From contig JAOZIF010000165.1 of assembly GCA_026014495.1 (NCBI GenBank), forward strand, positions 1-41,900: a stretch of DNA of 41,900 nt. The letters are read 5' to 3'. The translations under genes were made by a program, and so were the position numbers. Below are positions 15,000 through 22,763 of this stretch, piece by piece. This stretch comes from Candidatus Bathyarchaeum sp. GTDB lineage: Archaea > Thermoproteota > Bathyarchaeia > Bathyarchaeales > Bathyarchaeaceae. The notes under the pieces were generated by a model. That model had not been told where the DNA came from, did no database searches, and saw nothing but the letters and a program-made list of their open reading frames with translations. The first letter of the stretch is position 1. The number at the start of each line of letters is the position of its first letter.

Positions 15000-15208
15000 T
15001 AGTGGACGATAAAATATATGCAATTGGAGGCCAACAAGGTACTGCTCAAACCCCAACGAAATACTGCAACACAAACGAAGTTTACACTCCAACGGGTTAC
15101 ATTCCAGAGCTTTCTTCTTGGTTAGCTCTTCCCTTGGTTATAACAGGTGTATTGGTTGCTGTTTTAGTTAAGAAAAAGTTACAAAAAACTGCTTGTACAA
15201 GAGATTAA
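15000..15208 (+). pseudogene. C-terminal fragment of a kelch-repeat surface protein
   Basis: The first residues, DDKIYAIGG, are the start of a kelch repeat, followed by NEVYTP. Then comes GYIPELSSW, a variant of the IPEF(PSW) motif found at the end of archaeal surface proteins. A hydrophobic helix (LALPLVITGVLVAVLV) and a basic tail KKKLQK follow. A full kelch propeller needs several repeats, but here only part of one is left, because the frame begins at the edge of the mobile element. A GTG at 15002 could start a short peptide, but a functional protein is unlikely. Confidence 0.75.
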
Positions 15209-15256
15209 TAAAAAAACATTTTTTCAACAATGTTCTGCTATTAGTCTCCTAATATG
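15209..15256 (-). repeat. Repeat-1 copy C, after the interrupted surface gene
   Basis: On the minus strand the core TATTAGGAGACTAATA (15239-15254) is followed by GCAGAACATTGTTGAAAA and a T-run. It lies 52 bases after the end of the interrupted surface-protein gene and converges with the kelch fragment. Confidence 0.82.
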
Positions 15257-15306
15257 ATTTTGTCTGTTGGGCAGGGATGCTCTGTTACTCTTGTGGTTTA
15301 TGTCGT

Positions 15307-15894
15307 TCAGGATGTTTTGTTAGGGCGCCTGTACATTATGATTGATAACAGGGTTGTTGCAATGAAGAGGGGCAGAACAAATAATGTGGAGAACTCAGGT
15401 ATGTCGTTTTCTTGATTTTTAGTGTCAATTGTGAAATAGATTGTGTCAGCCCAAGAAGCTTCATAGTCTGCGCTGCCCGGATAAGTTGGTTCGAACGATG
15501 CACTTAAAGGGCTTGCTCAATGGTAATCATATATGCCACACAGAACATAGATAGTTAAACTGTGTGAGCCCTCAGGCAATTCTGGCAAGGTTACATATCC
15601 AGTTGCTTTGTTGACAACATGTAGTTCTGTAGGGTTTTTGGGGACTAAGGGTATAGTGCCTTCATATTTTTCGTCGATGCTGTAAGTTAAAGAACAGTCT
15701 ACGCCCAATCCAATACCGAAAGTGAGGTTTAGAATTAAACAGTTGGAATTGTAGGTTCTGTTGAGGGGAGAATAAACGATGGTTCCAGACGAAAGGCAAA
15801 TGGAATCTTCCGATTCAGCCGCAACAACATGAGCATACAGAAGCGTGATAGAGGAAAACAACAAGAAAATAAATATTGACTTAAGTTTACTCAA
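15307..15894 (-). pseudogene. IPEF-anchored secreted protein gene with an in-frame TGA
   Basis: The frame starts with a signal peptide (LKSIFIFLLFSSITLLYAHVVA) and codes for 125 residues of beta-rich, cysteine-containing surface protein, then meets TGA at 15517-15519. The same frame continues without further stops for 69 codons: ASPLSASFEPTYPG, then SWADTIYFTID, then NDIPEFSTLF, then a membrane helix and an MYRRP tail, ending at 15307. The continuation is exactly what such proteins have at their ends. A TGG-to-TGA change at codon 126 (YDYHW) would explain it. As written, the product lacks its anchor. Confidence 0.8.
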
Positions 15895-16021
15895 TTCAAC
15901 TCACTTTATGATTTGTTTATTTTTTTGGTAAACAACTGCAGCGATTGTGACAACAACACAATTACATGCAGGGCTCTTTGTCACTAATGTACAATCAAGA
16001 AGTGTCGTTTAGCTCTGCTTG

Positions 16022-16039
16022 CGGAACACAGTTGTTCCG
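16022..16039. promoter_or_regulatory. Inverted repeat between two minus-strand genes
   Basis: CGGAACA and TGTTCCG form a 7-bp stem around CAGT. It lies 28 bases after the stop of the winged-helix gene and upstream of the interrupted surface gene. It could be a terminator stem or a protein site; no T-run follows, so the second is as likely. Confidence 0.4.
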
Positions 16040-16066
16040 ATTGTGGAACAAAGAGTTGTGGGTTGA

Positions 16067-16537
16067 TTAATAATTTGGGTCTGAATGATGAATTTTGGTT
16101 TTTCTGCGTGCCCTTAGGCCCTCTACTAGGAATAAAACCAAGGCTGCGGCGGTTATTGATGTTAACAGGAGAAAGAAGATTTTGAATTGTGATGTTTCGA
16201 CGGAGAAATGAATTGCTAGAACTACAAGTTCTGTAATTAGTATTGCTGAGAAAATGGATGAATAAACCAAGGGATTAGGAATAAGTCTCCTATCAATCCA
16301 GGTGTAACCGTGGACTGCAACTTTTTCTTTTGCAATATAATTGCCTTCCTCGTGCTTTGTCACCAAGCCCATGAGTTCTAGTTTTTGAAGGTGCCTGTAT
16401 GCAACGCTGGGACTGCTCAGGTTCACGCCTCTCATTACATCTCTTGGACCAACTGGATGCTTCGCTTTAACGATGTACAAGTATATTCGCAGTGTTCGAC
16501 CTTGTAGTCCGTCAGTGTCTAAATGCGATACAGCCAA
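16067..16537 (-). CDS. Membrane-bound winged-helix regulator
   Basis: The 156-residue protein has an N-terminal winged helix (about 12-75; HPVGPRDVMRGVNL, then SSPSVAYRHLQKLELMGLV) of the MarR/ArsR-like type. Two membrane helices follow (about 91-111 and 119-139) and a basic tail. Archaea often carry such membrane-tethered DNA-binding proteins, which may sense membrane or surface stress. The start is TTG 16537: AACAGGGGGTAG directly before it is a strong ribosome-binding site, and a TATA-like TTATAT lies about 40 bases upstream. Neighbours encode surface proteins and a deacetylase. Confidence 0.75.
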   Translation of the reverse strand: MAVSHLDTDGLQGRTLRIYLYIVKAKHPVGPRDVMRGVNLSSPSVAYRHLQKLELMGLVTKHEEGNYIAKEKVAVHGYTWIDRRLIPNPLVYSSIFSAILITELVVLAIHFSVETSQFKIFFLLLTSITAAALVLFLVEGLRARRKTKIHHSDPNY

Positions 16538-16674
16538 CTACCCCCTGTTATACTTGCGTCAAGGTTTCAATTGTAATATAAGTTTTTACAAAAATGAGAA
16601 AATACGGAGCACAATAAACAAATGATTTAATCAATCATCAAAAAGGAAACACAAACTCATAGTATTGCTTGAAA

Positions 16675-16727
16675 TTTCTGAAAAAACCTAGTTTTCAACA
16701 ATATTCTGCTATTAGTCTCCTAATAGG
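16675..16727 (-). repeat. Repeat-1 copy D, directly after the deacetylase gene
   Basis: On the minus strand the core TATTAGGAGACTAATA (16710-16725) starts nine bases after the HDAC-family stop codon. GCAGAATATTGTTGAAAA follows, then CTAGG and a T-run. This is the clearest terminator-like placement in the family. Confidence 0.85.
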
Positions 16728-16734
16728 AGTGGAA

Positions 16735-17595
16735 TTAAAGCTTCATTATGTTTCCTTCGATTCCACTAAGGAGTGCATGAGCATCCCTGCCTACGTATTC
16801 GCCTATGTATCCTCCTTCTAGCACGCCAAAAACAGGTTTCTTGTAGGCTCCAATTATGCGTCCAATCTCCAAGTAACATGAAGTGGTCAAACCCAAAGAA
16901 GCAAGGTCTCCTTGGTGAGCATCAAAGCCCGCGGATATAGCAATCACCTCAATGTTTTCCATTTCAACTTGACTAAGTGCAGTTTCCAGAGTTTTCAGGT
17001 ATAAAGTGTCCCCTGTTGAGTAGGGCAACGGAAAGTTTAGGCAGTTACCCTGTGAGACTAGACCTGTTCCAGGGTATGTTGGGTGCCTGTGTAGTGAAAT
17101 GAATTTGACTTTTGGGTCTCCTTGGAAAATTTCTTGGGTTCCGTTTCCATGATGGCCGTCAATGTCCAAGATTAAGGTGGACTTGTCGAGTTTTTTGACG
17201 GCGATTGCGATGTTGTTGAAGTAACAAAAACCCAATGTTGGAGCGCCCATTGCTGTGCCGTTTACTCCAGCGTGATGTCCTGGAGGTCTAGTGAAAGAAA
17301 GTCCGTTTATTTTTGCAGCCATTAGTGCTGCTCCTGTGGATAGTAGGGCGTATTCATAGATGTTTTTGGGTGCTGGCGTGTCTCCATCTAGGTAGCTTTC
17401 AGCTTGTGCGTTTTTGATGTGGTCAACGTATTCGCTGGTGTGAACGCTCAGCAGGTCTTGGTGCGAGGCTGGTTTTGGTTCCACAAAATTGTGTCTTTCA
17501 CGCAGTATTTCAATGGCAATTCTAACTCGTTCTGGCCGCTCTATGTGACCAACCCAGTTATATTCAAGGCACCTTTCAGAGAATACAATTTTCAT
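16735..17595 (-). CDS. HDAC-family deacetylase (acetoin-utilisation/histone-deacetylase superfamily)
   Basis: These zinc enzymes remove acetyl groups from lysines, polyamines or small molecules. The 286-residue protein has the full active site: RPPGHHAG with H107-H108, the metal-binding DIDGHHGNGTQ (D146, H148), SAGFDAH (D225) and the GGY motif with catalytic Y263. The length is typical of prokaryotic class II-like members. The natural substrate cannot be inferred; chromatin-protein or polyamine deacetylation are options. The upstream gene on the same strand (winged helix plus DUF5752) ends 49 bases before, suggesting an operon. A repeat-1 hairpin follows the stop. Confidence 0.88.
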   Translation of the reverse strand: MKIVFSERCLEYNWVGHIERPERVRIAIEILRERHNFVEPKPASHQDLLSVHTSEYVDHIKNAQAESYLDGDTPAPKNIYEYALLSTGAALMAAKINGLSFTRPPGHHAGVNGTAMGAPTLGFCYFNNIAIAVKKLDKSTLILDIDGHHGNGTQEIFQGDPKVKFISLHRHPTYPGTGLVSQGNCLNFPLPYSTGDTLYLKTLETALSQVEMENIEVIAISAGFDAHQGDLASLGLTTSCYLEIGRIIGAYKKPVFGVLEGGYIGEYVGRDAHALLSGIEGNIMKL

Positions 17596-17644
17596 CTCTT
17601 CTATCCTCTATTACAGTTAGCATACGCGAACAAGTTTTGCAGGT

Positions 17645-18190
17645 TTATGCTACGAGGTTTGCAAGTTCTACGCATCTGGACTTGACGATTTGATACAAAC
17701 TGTTTCGCATGTTTTCTCCAGACAGGTTTGAGGCTCGCAACAGTCCCAGCTTCTTTGACAATTCTAGATCGCCCAGTGAGCGAATCCAGTTTTCGAAGTC
17801 TCTTCGAGGTAGATGAAATTCTATGCACTTTAGGTCTATTGTCTGGATTTTGTCAACAAACTCGCTTAGGCTAGCTGCATGAATTCCAGAGTAATTATCA
17901 AGTTCAGAACAGAAGTGGAAGGCTTTCTCGAACGGAACTGCACCCAGAATATTCTGGGCTATGTTTTTGTCTATTTTTGGTAAGCCTATGGCTTGTTTGC
18001 CTAGGTTTGTTATGGTGTAGTAGTGTTTCTGGGGAACAGAAACGTATTTTGCTTTTATGAGCCCCAGCAAATACCCCATCGCTGAGGAAGAGTTTAGCCC
18101 TACTTTTTCTGCTAAGTCTTGTATGGTCATTGGCTTTCCTGCAGCCCATAATTCCACCAAAATTTTGCCCCTGATTTTGCCTTCGCTCAT
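17645..18190 (-). CDS. Winged-helix protein with a DUF5752-like C-terminal domain
   Basis: The N-terminal part is a winged helix (KPMTIQDLAEKVGL, then NSSSAMGYLLGLIKAKYV). The C-terminal 95 residues match a DUF5752-like domain: an F-x-F start, SLSEFVDKIQTIDLKCIEFHL, then RRDFENWIRSLGDLELSKKL. The same domain forms the end of the GH57 enzyme at 30563. ATG 18190 is chosen over GTG 18199 because AAGGTG lies 6-11 bases before it. The gene precedes the deacetylase on the same strand. It probably regulates transcription using the DUF5752 part as sensor or protein-contact module; that is an inference. Confidence 0.75.
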   Translation of the reverse strand: MSEGKIRGKILVELWAAGKPMTIQDLAEKVGLNSSSAMGYLLGLIKAKYVSVPQKHYYTITNLGKQAIGLPKIDKNIAQNILGAVPFEKAFHFCSELDNYSGIHAASLSEFVDKIQTIDLKCIEFHLPRRDFENWIRSLGDLELSKKLGLLRASNLSGENMRNSLYQIVKSRCVELANLVA

Positions 18191-18241
18191 AACATACACC
18201 TTCCCGAAAAAATATCGGCAATTCAGATTATTAATGTATTC

Positions 18242-18257
18242 GTAAGTATTTACTTAC
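18242..18257. promoter_or_regulatory. Palindrome upstream of the winged-helix/DUF5752 gene
   Basis: GTAAGTATTTACTTAC is a perfect 7-bp inverted repeat around TT, about 50 bases before the start codon. It is a likely operator for the gene's own product. Confidence 0.55.
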
Positions 18258-18356
18258 TTTATTATTAATTTTCTTTTGGACATGGATGCAAAACATACTC
18301 AATTCATTCCCCACCTTCAGCCATAACACTTTAACAGGTAATAATGTTAATTTCGT

Positions 18357-18433
18357 CTTAATAGCCTTTATCTCGACAAATCAAACCATGTTAGAAGAAA
18401 ATATCACAAAAATATTCTTCTGAAACATCAATC
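18357..18433 (-). repeat. Repeat-2 copy 1, after the TrmB gene
   Basis: This stretch of about 77 bases is about 85% identical to 21370-21448, in the same orientation. It contains AGAAGAA and TTCTTCT arms that can pair, with a T-G wobble replacing a pair found in copy 2. On the minus strand it begins 35 bases after the TrmB-family stop codon. Confidence 0.82.
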
Positions 18434-18468
18434 CCCCATGGCTCTAATCATCTGCTAATTTTTAATTT

Positions 18469-19263
18469 TTATACCAACGCGTTTTTTCTGGCTTTTTGCC
18501 ATAAAAATTCAAAGTGGTCTTCAGCTAAAGTCACTAGACTAGGGTTATTTGACCATATCGCAGGAGAAAGTTTCAAATCAACTGTTGGTTTCACATAAAT
18601 GAACACTTCTTTATTATCATACATAGCCATCAATGTTTTGGGAATAACCGAAACAAACCCAACCTGAGCAGAAGGAGCTTGCCAAGAAGTGTTTACAACA
18701 TCAAAAAGTGATGCTTCAGTTTCTTCTATTACTACGCGACCAGTCACACCCCTGAACCATGCTTGCTCTAGTGATTCCGAAAGATACGAACAAGCCAACA
18801 TAAATCTCTTAGATAATGTAACAACATCGATGCTTTTTTTGGCTTTATCAATACTTTCTCTTAATCTTTGTATAATCGCTTCTTTTGAAGGAACTAAAAT
18901 GAATTTTGATTCTCCTTGAAATGGTTCGTCAATTAATGTTTTGTTGTTGAATTTTGTGATTAAAGAATCAATTTTATATTTTAACTTGTTGTGTTTTTTT
19001 GATTGGCGTTCAAATAAAATATTAAGTCCAGTTTCTATTGGAATTGCTTTGAACTTGAATGGATAGTTAATTTCCTTTTCTACTAATGCTAATCTCTGGA
19101 GTGCAGAAATTATTCGATACACATCAGAACGAGCAATATTTGAAACTTTTGAAATCTCTGAAGCATCTAACGATTTTTTCTGGCAAATAGCAAGGTAGAC
19201 CTTTGCCTGTGAGCTAGTGAGTCCCAAATCAGTTAGAGTTTGGACGTCCCCCGAAGCATCCAT
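18469..19263 (-). CDS. TrmB-family transcriptional regulator
   Basis: The 264-residue protein opens with the TrmB-type helix-turn-helix: LGLTSSQAKVYLAI, then SLDASEISKVSNIARSDVYRIISALQRLALVEK. A coiled linker (about 85-110) follows, then a C-terminal domain of the kind that senses sugars or other ligands in TrmB proteins (SKEAIIQRLRESIDKAKKSIDVVT, phospholipase-D-like). It is divergent from the PQQ-propeller surface protein with 138 bases between. Two repeated sites (19284 and 19308) suggest that it controls that gene and itself. The ligand is unknown. Confidence 0.85.
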   Translation of the reverse strand: MDASGDVQTLTDLGLTSSQAKVYLAICQKKSLDASEISKVSNIARSDVYRIISALQRLALVEKEINYPFKFKAIPIETGLNILFERQSKKHNKLKYKIDSLITKFNNKTLIDEPFQGESKFILVPSKEAIIQRLRESIDKAKKSIDVVTLSKRFMLACSYLSESLEQAWFRGVTGRVVIEETEASLFDVVNTSWQAPSAQVGFVSVIPKTLMAMYDNKEVFIYVKPTVDLKLSPAIWSNNPSLVTLAEDHFEFLWQKARKNALV

Positions 19264-19283
19264 TTACCCAGATTCACCTGTTA

Positions 19284-19319
19284 CTTTGAAGTTTTAATCT
19301 GTTAATGCTTTAAAGTTTT
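19284..19319. promoter_or_regulatory. Paired sites in the TrmB/PQQ divergent promoter
   Basis: CTTTGAAGTTTT (19284-19295) and CTTTAAAGTTTT (19308-19319) are direct repeats 24 bases apart. Each contains a palindromic CTTTnAAG core. They lie close to the TrmB-family start, as expected for autoregulation. A TATA-like ATATAAAA near 19366 would serve the PQQ gene. Confidence 0.5.
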
Positions 19320-19401
19320 TTGATTTGTTTATAGAACCCCCACAAACAAGTGCTTAACTACATCATATAAAAAATGATGCTAAAAAAGGCGAGAATACCC
19401 A

Positions 19402-21195
19402 ATGAAAAAAATTTTAAAAAACAAAAAAATAACAACAATGACATTGCTTTTAGTCTTAACGCTAACTACTGTACCATTCATTGTTCCTTGTTCATATTCT
19501 CAGCTATCTGAGTCTGAGAGTTCCACACCATCTGAATGGATAAAACTAATAACGGAGACACCTGACGGCGCATACCGCGACCCTCCGGGTGTAACACAAT
19601 ACCCACAGACAACAACACCCTCTGGAACAGAAGACAAGACAGGCTTTTCTGAAGGACCAGCACCTTATACAAACCATACACTATGGAGAGCAGATATACC
19701 AGTTTATGACTGGAACAAAATAATTGCATCCAGAGGCAAGATATACTTTGGAAGTACCCTTGACCACTGCTATTATTGCCTTGACCAAAACACAGGAGAA
19801 GTAATTTGGCAACACAATGTAACAGGTGGAAGTCAGAGATGGCCTCAAATTGCATTTGGTTTAGTATTTATTAGAGACGAAGGACACGTAACTGCTCTAA
19901 GCCTTAACAATGGAAACAAATTCTGGACGTATGAAGAGTCTGGTAGTCCAGCACTATCTGTCGCATGGCCTCAAGTATTTGAGGATGGAGACGCAGTTTA
20001 TCTTAGTTCAAGAAGTAACACAACATGCCTCAAGGTTGTACATCAAGAGTATCCTGCAGTCAGAGTGATGTGGAACAGAGACACTATACGCGGCAGACTT
20101 GCGTATTATGACCATAAACTCTATGGAGCTGGTTCATATAGCACATGGGCATCTTGCGTAGACGCAGCAACAGGCGATTTGATTTGGAACTTCACGGGCA
20201 CTGGTGATCCTATTGACATGTTTTACCCATCCCCAACAATTGCATATGGAAATGTGTACCTTGGTACAGAAAACGATGGGAGCGTAGAATTTTCGGACCA
20301 TGTCGTTTGTCTAGATGCTGAAACAGGTGACTACAAGTGGACTTATGAAACAGACGAATATTTTGTGCAGTCCATATCCGCGGGTTATGGTAACATATAC
20401 ATTGCTGGCGGCGAGAGGAACTCAATTCATTGTGTAGATGGAGAAACTGGTCAAAAGAAATGGGAATATAATGCTCCTGGATTTGTTGACTACTACGATA
20501 TTCAAATCGGTGGAAACGCAATCTATTTTGTTTGTGCTGCAATAAAGGTCCAGGGCTTCCCTGTGCCTGGCACTTACCCAGGTCTAGTGATGTGTCTTGA
20601 TGCAATTACAGGTGATGTTATATGGAGTTACCACACCGAAACTGCTGCGACTTCACCTACACTTGTTGACGGAAAAATATATACACAAACTGAGGAAGAC
20701 TACGTTTGGTGTTTCGGTAAAGGACCTACTACTACAACAACTGCTGTAACTTCAAAAGGAATATCGCTCGGACAAAGTACTGTTATATATGGCTCTGTAG
20801 AGGACATGTCTCCGTTCAGCCAACAACATCCTGAGCTCCAATCTCCGGTGGTGGCTGGAGTTCCAGTTGTGTTAAGTTATGTCAAAGACGGAACGTGGAC
20901 CGATTTCGCTACCGTAAATACGGCCTCCGATGGATCATATATGTACACTTTGACTCCTCTAAACGAGGGAAATTATAGAGTAGTGGCACGTTTTGAAGGA
21001 ACAGACGCTTATCACTGGTCAAGTGCACAGGAAGTAATTCAGGTAAGTCCAGCATCATCACAGGCGCAGCCAATAACACCTGAAGAAGCAATAGAAGCAC
21101 CCCTTGTTACCAGCGAAACAGCCATCATGATAGCAGTTGCCATAATCGCAATCGCAGGAATAGTTGTTTTCTGGGTACTACGAAAACGAAAATAA
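19402..21195 (+). CDS. Secreted PQQ-type beta-propeller protein with C-terminal anchor
   Basis: The 597-residue protein has a signal peptide (hydrophobic 13-30, cleavage near SYSQ). Several propeller blades of the PQQ-like type follow, recognised by repeats such as VYCLDAETG, ATGDLIWNF, VDGETGQKKWEY and AITGDVIWSY. About residues 450-550 form an Ig-like segment (PVVAGVPVVLSYV, then DGSYMYTLTPLNEGNYRVVA). It ends with a membrane helix and RKRK, so it sits on the outer face of the cell. No catalytic role is evident; such propellers often bind or assemble other proteins. It is divergent from a TrmB-family regulator. Confidence 0.82.
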   Translation: MKKILKNKKITTMTLLLVLTLTTVPFIVPCSYSQLSESESSTPSEWIKLITETPDGAYRDPPGVTQYPQTTTPSGTEDKTGFSEGPAPYTNHTLWRADIPVYDWNKIIASRGKIYFGSTLDHCYYCLDQNTGEVIWQHNVTGGSQRWPQIAFGLVFIRDEGHVTALSLNNGNKFWTYEESGSPALSVAWPQVFEDGDAVYLSSRSNTTCLKVVHQEYPAVRVMWNRDTIRGRLAYYDHKLYGAGSYSTWASCVDAATGDLIWNFTGTGDPIDMFYPSPTIAYGNVYLGTENDGSVEFSDHVVCLDAETGDYKWTYETDEYFVQSISAGYGNIYIAGGERNSIHCVDGETGQKKWEYNAPGFVDYYDIQIGGNAIYFVCAAIKVQGFPVPGTYPGLVMCLDAITGDVIWSYHTETAATSPTLVDGKIYTQTEEDYVWCFGKGPTTTTTAVTSKGISLGQSTVIYGSVEDMSPFSQQHPELQSPVVAGVPVVLSYVKDGTWTDFATVNTASDGSYMYTLTPLNEGNYRVVARFEGTDAYHWSSAQEVIQVSPASSQAQPITPEEAIEAPLVTSETAIMIAVAIIAIAGIVVFWVLRKRK

Positions 21196-21300
21196 CCAAA
21201 TTTTCCCTCCCTTCTTTTTTTGGGAGTAAACCTTCAACGGAAGAAAAATGGGGACTGAAAAAGCACCTGCACAAAAATGGAAATAACTGAAGCGGTAGTA

Positions 21301-21360
21301 GCTGTTTTGTTTTTTCATTTTTTTGCTCTTTGATCACTTGTGTAGGAGCCTCAGCAAACC
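21301..21360. repeat. Repeat-3 copy a
   Basis: This stretch of about 60 bases matches 41580-41638. A pyrimidine-rich part with TTTTTCATTTTTT is followed by the identical 17-mer AGGAGCCTCAGCAAACC (21344-21360). It lies just before repeat-2 copy 2. Confidence 0.7.
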
Positions 21361-21369
21361 CCAATTTTT

Positions 21370-21448
21370 CTTAATAGTGTTTATCGCGCTAAGTCAAACC
21401 ATATCAGAAGAAACTATCACAAAAAATATTCTTCTGAAACGTCAATCT
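21370..21448 (-). repeat. Repeat-2 copy 2
   Basis: About 85% identical to 18357-18433. The arms TCAGAAGAA (21404-21412) and TTCTTCTGA (21429-21437) form a perfect 9-bp stem. On the minus strand it starts directly after the stop codon of the orphan IPEF anchor. Confidence 0.82.
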
Positions 21449-21583
21449 CTACGCGTCCGACTGTCTGTTAGGTTTTAATTTTGCCTGATACGCTGTTATG
21501 AAAAGCGTTCCTATTGCTAAACTCAACATTAATAATGCACAGGTATAAAACTCTGGGATTGTTGCAGTTTCAAAAGTGTCCAA
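21449..21583 (-). pseudogene. Orphan IPEF membrane anchor, remnant of a surface-protein gene
   Basis: The minus-strand frame reads FETATIPEFYTCALLM, a membrane helix (LSLAIGTLFITAY) and a basic-polar end QAKLKPNRQSD before TAG. Upstream in the same frame there is a stop at once (21584-21586), and no signal peptide or domain was found. This is the tail of a surface protein whose main part is gone. Confidence 0.65.
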
Positions 21584-21799
21584 TTATTGGGGCTAAACGC
21601 GTTGTTAATTTATTCAGTGTTGGTAACTGAAAAAATTGTTTTGCAAGTCTATGAACTGTTTCACGATAGATTAAAAGCCAATTTGTTCAAATCAAAGGTA
21701 CTGAACTGGCTCTGCTTAGTCACATTTTTAAGGCTTAACCAAAATATGATGCTTTAATCACAATCAAACGGGCTTTAGGTTCATAGGGGAAATGCAAGG

Positions 21800-22756
21800 T
21801 TGAATGACATTGAGATAAATTCTGTAACTAAACGTTTTGAGGATACACTAGCAGTTAACGACATCTCTATGAATGTTGCAAAAGGGGAACTGTTTGGTTT
21901 ACTTGGTCCTAATGGCGCAGGCAAGTCTACTCTCACAAAGATGATTTCTGGAATACTAAATCCAACATCAGGTACAATCAAAGTAGGAAATTATGACATC
22001 CAAAAAGACTCCATGAAAGTTAAAGAACTGCTTGGTGTTGTTCCACAAGACATCGTACTATACGATTACTTGAATGCTAAAGAAAACCTCTCGTTTTATG
22101 GTAGACTTTATGGTTTATCAGGAAAAAAACTCAAAGAACGAATTAATGAGTTGCTAAAATTCACCCAACTTGACAAAAAAGCAGTGAAACGGCATGTCTC
22201 CACATACTCGGGAGGAATGAAACGACGAGTAAACATTGCCGCTGCACTCTTACATGAACCCCAAGTCATACTGCTCGACGAGCCCACCGCGGGGCTTGAC
22301 CCACAAAACAAACATGCACTATGGGAAATCATTCAATCATTGAAGAGTCAAGGAAAAACCATCGTTTTGACGACGCACATGATGGAAGAGGCAGAAGAGT
22401 TGTGCAGCAAAATTGCAATCATGGATCAAGGCAAAATCATTGCTTTAGGTAGTCCAAGCGAGCTAGTTAAGAAAATCAAACTGGAAAACACAATAACTCT
22501 AGTTCCTGACAAGACATCAGCTAGACTCATTGAAGAAATCAAAAGCATTTCTGGCGTCAAAAACGCGTATACAGCTCAAGATGAAAACGAAAAGACAGAA
22601 ACAATAAAGGTGATTACAGACAATCCCGACGACATACTTTCAGATGTAGTAGCATCAACTGTAAACAATGGAACAAAAGTCTTGTCAGTTCAGCTTTCAC
22701 GCGTAACATTAGAAGATGTGTTTATTACGTTAACAGGAAGGAGCCTAAGGGAGTGA
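21800..22756 (+). CDS. ABC-2-type transporter ATP-binding protein
   Basis: The 318-residue ATPase has Walker A GPNGAGKST (36-44), Q-loop Q83, signature YSGGM (136-140), Walker B VILLDE (156-161) and the H-loop histidine H193. The layout and C-terminal extension fit the DrrA/CcmA-like family, which drives export of lipids, drugs or polysaccharides. The start is TTG 21800 with AAGGT directly upstream. The permease gene begins eight bases after the stop. The two form one exporter. Confidence 0.92.
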   Translation: MNDIEINSVTKRFEDTLAVNDISMNVAKGELFGLLGPNGAGKSTLTKMISGILNPTSGTIKVGNYDIQKDSMKVKELLGVVPQDIVLYDYLNAKENLSFYGRLYGLSGKKLKERINELLKFTQLDKKAVKRHVSTYSGGMKRRVNIAAALLHEPQVILLDEPTAGLDPQNKHALWEIIQSLKSQGKTIVLTTHMMEEAEELCSKIAIMDQGKIIALGSPSELVKKIKLENTITLVPDKTSARLIEEIKSISGVKNAYTAQDENEKTETIKVITDNPDDILSDVVASTVNNGTKVLSVQLSRVTLEDVFITLTGRSLRE

Positions 22757-22763
22757 AAAACAA

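Larger units (their letters stand above)
21196..21799. other. Repeat-rich intergenic region
   Basis: This 604-base stretch holds a CTCCC/GGGAG arm pair with a T-run after the PQQ gene (21207-21226, possible terminator). It also holds repeat-3 copy a, repeat-2 copy 2 and the orphan IPEF anchor. From 21584 to 21799 I see only AT-rich DNA that must hold the promoter of the ABC operon. Confidence 0.6.

Noticed and set aside
21125-21364. 79-codon minus-strand frame after the PQQ gene
   Set aside because: It overlaps the end of the PQQ gene and repeat-3, has low-complexity sequence, and its frame is not kept at the other repeat-3 copy.
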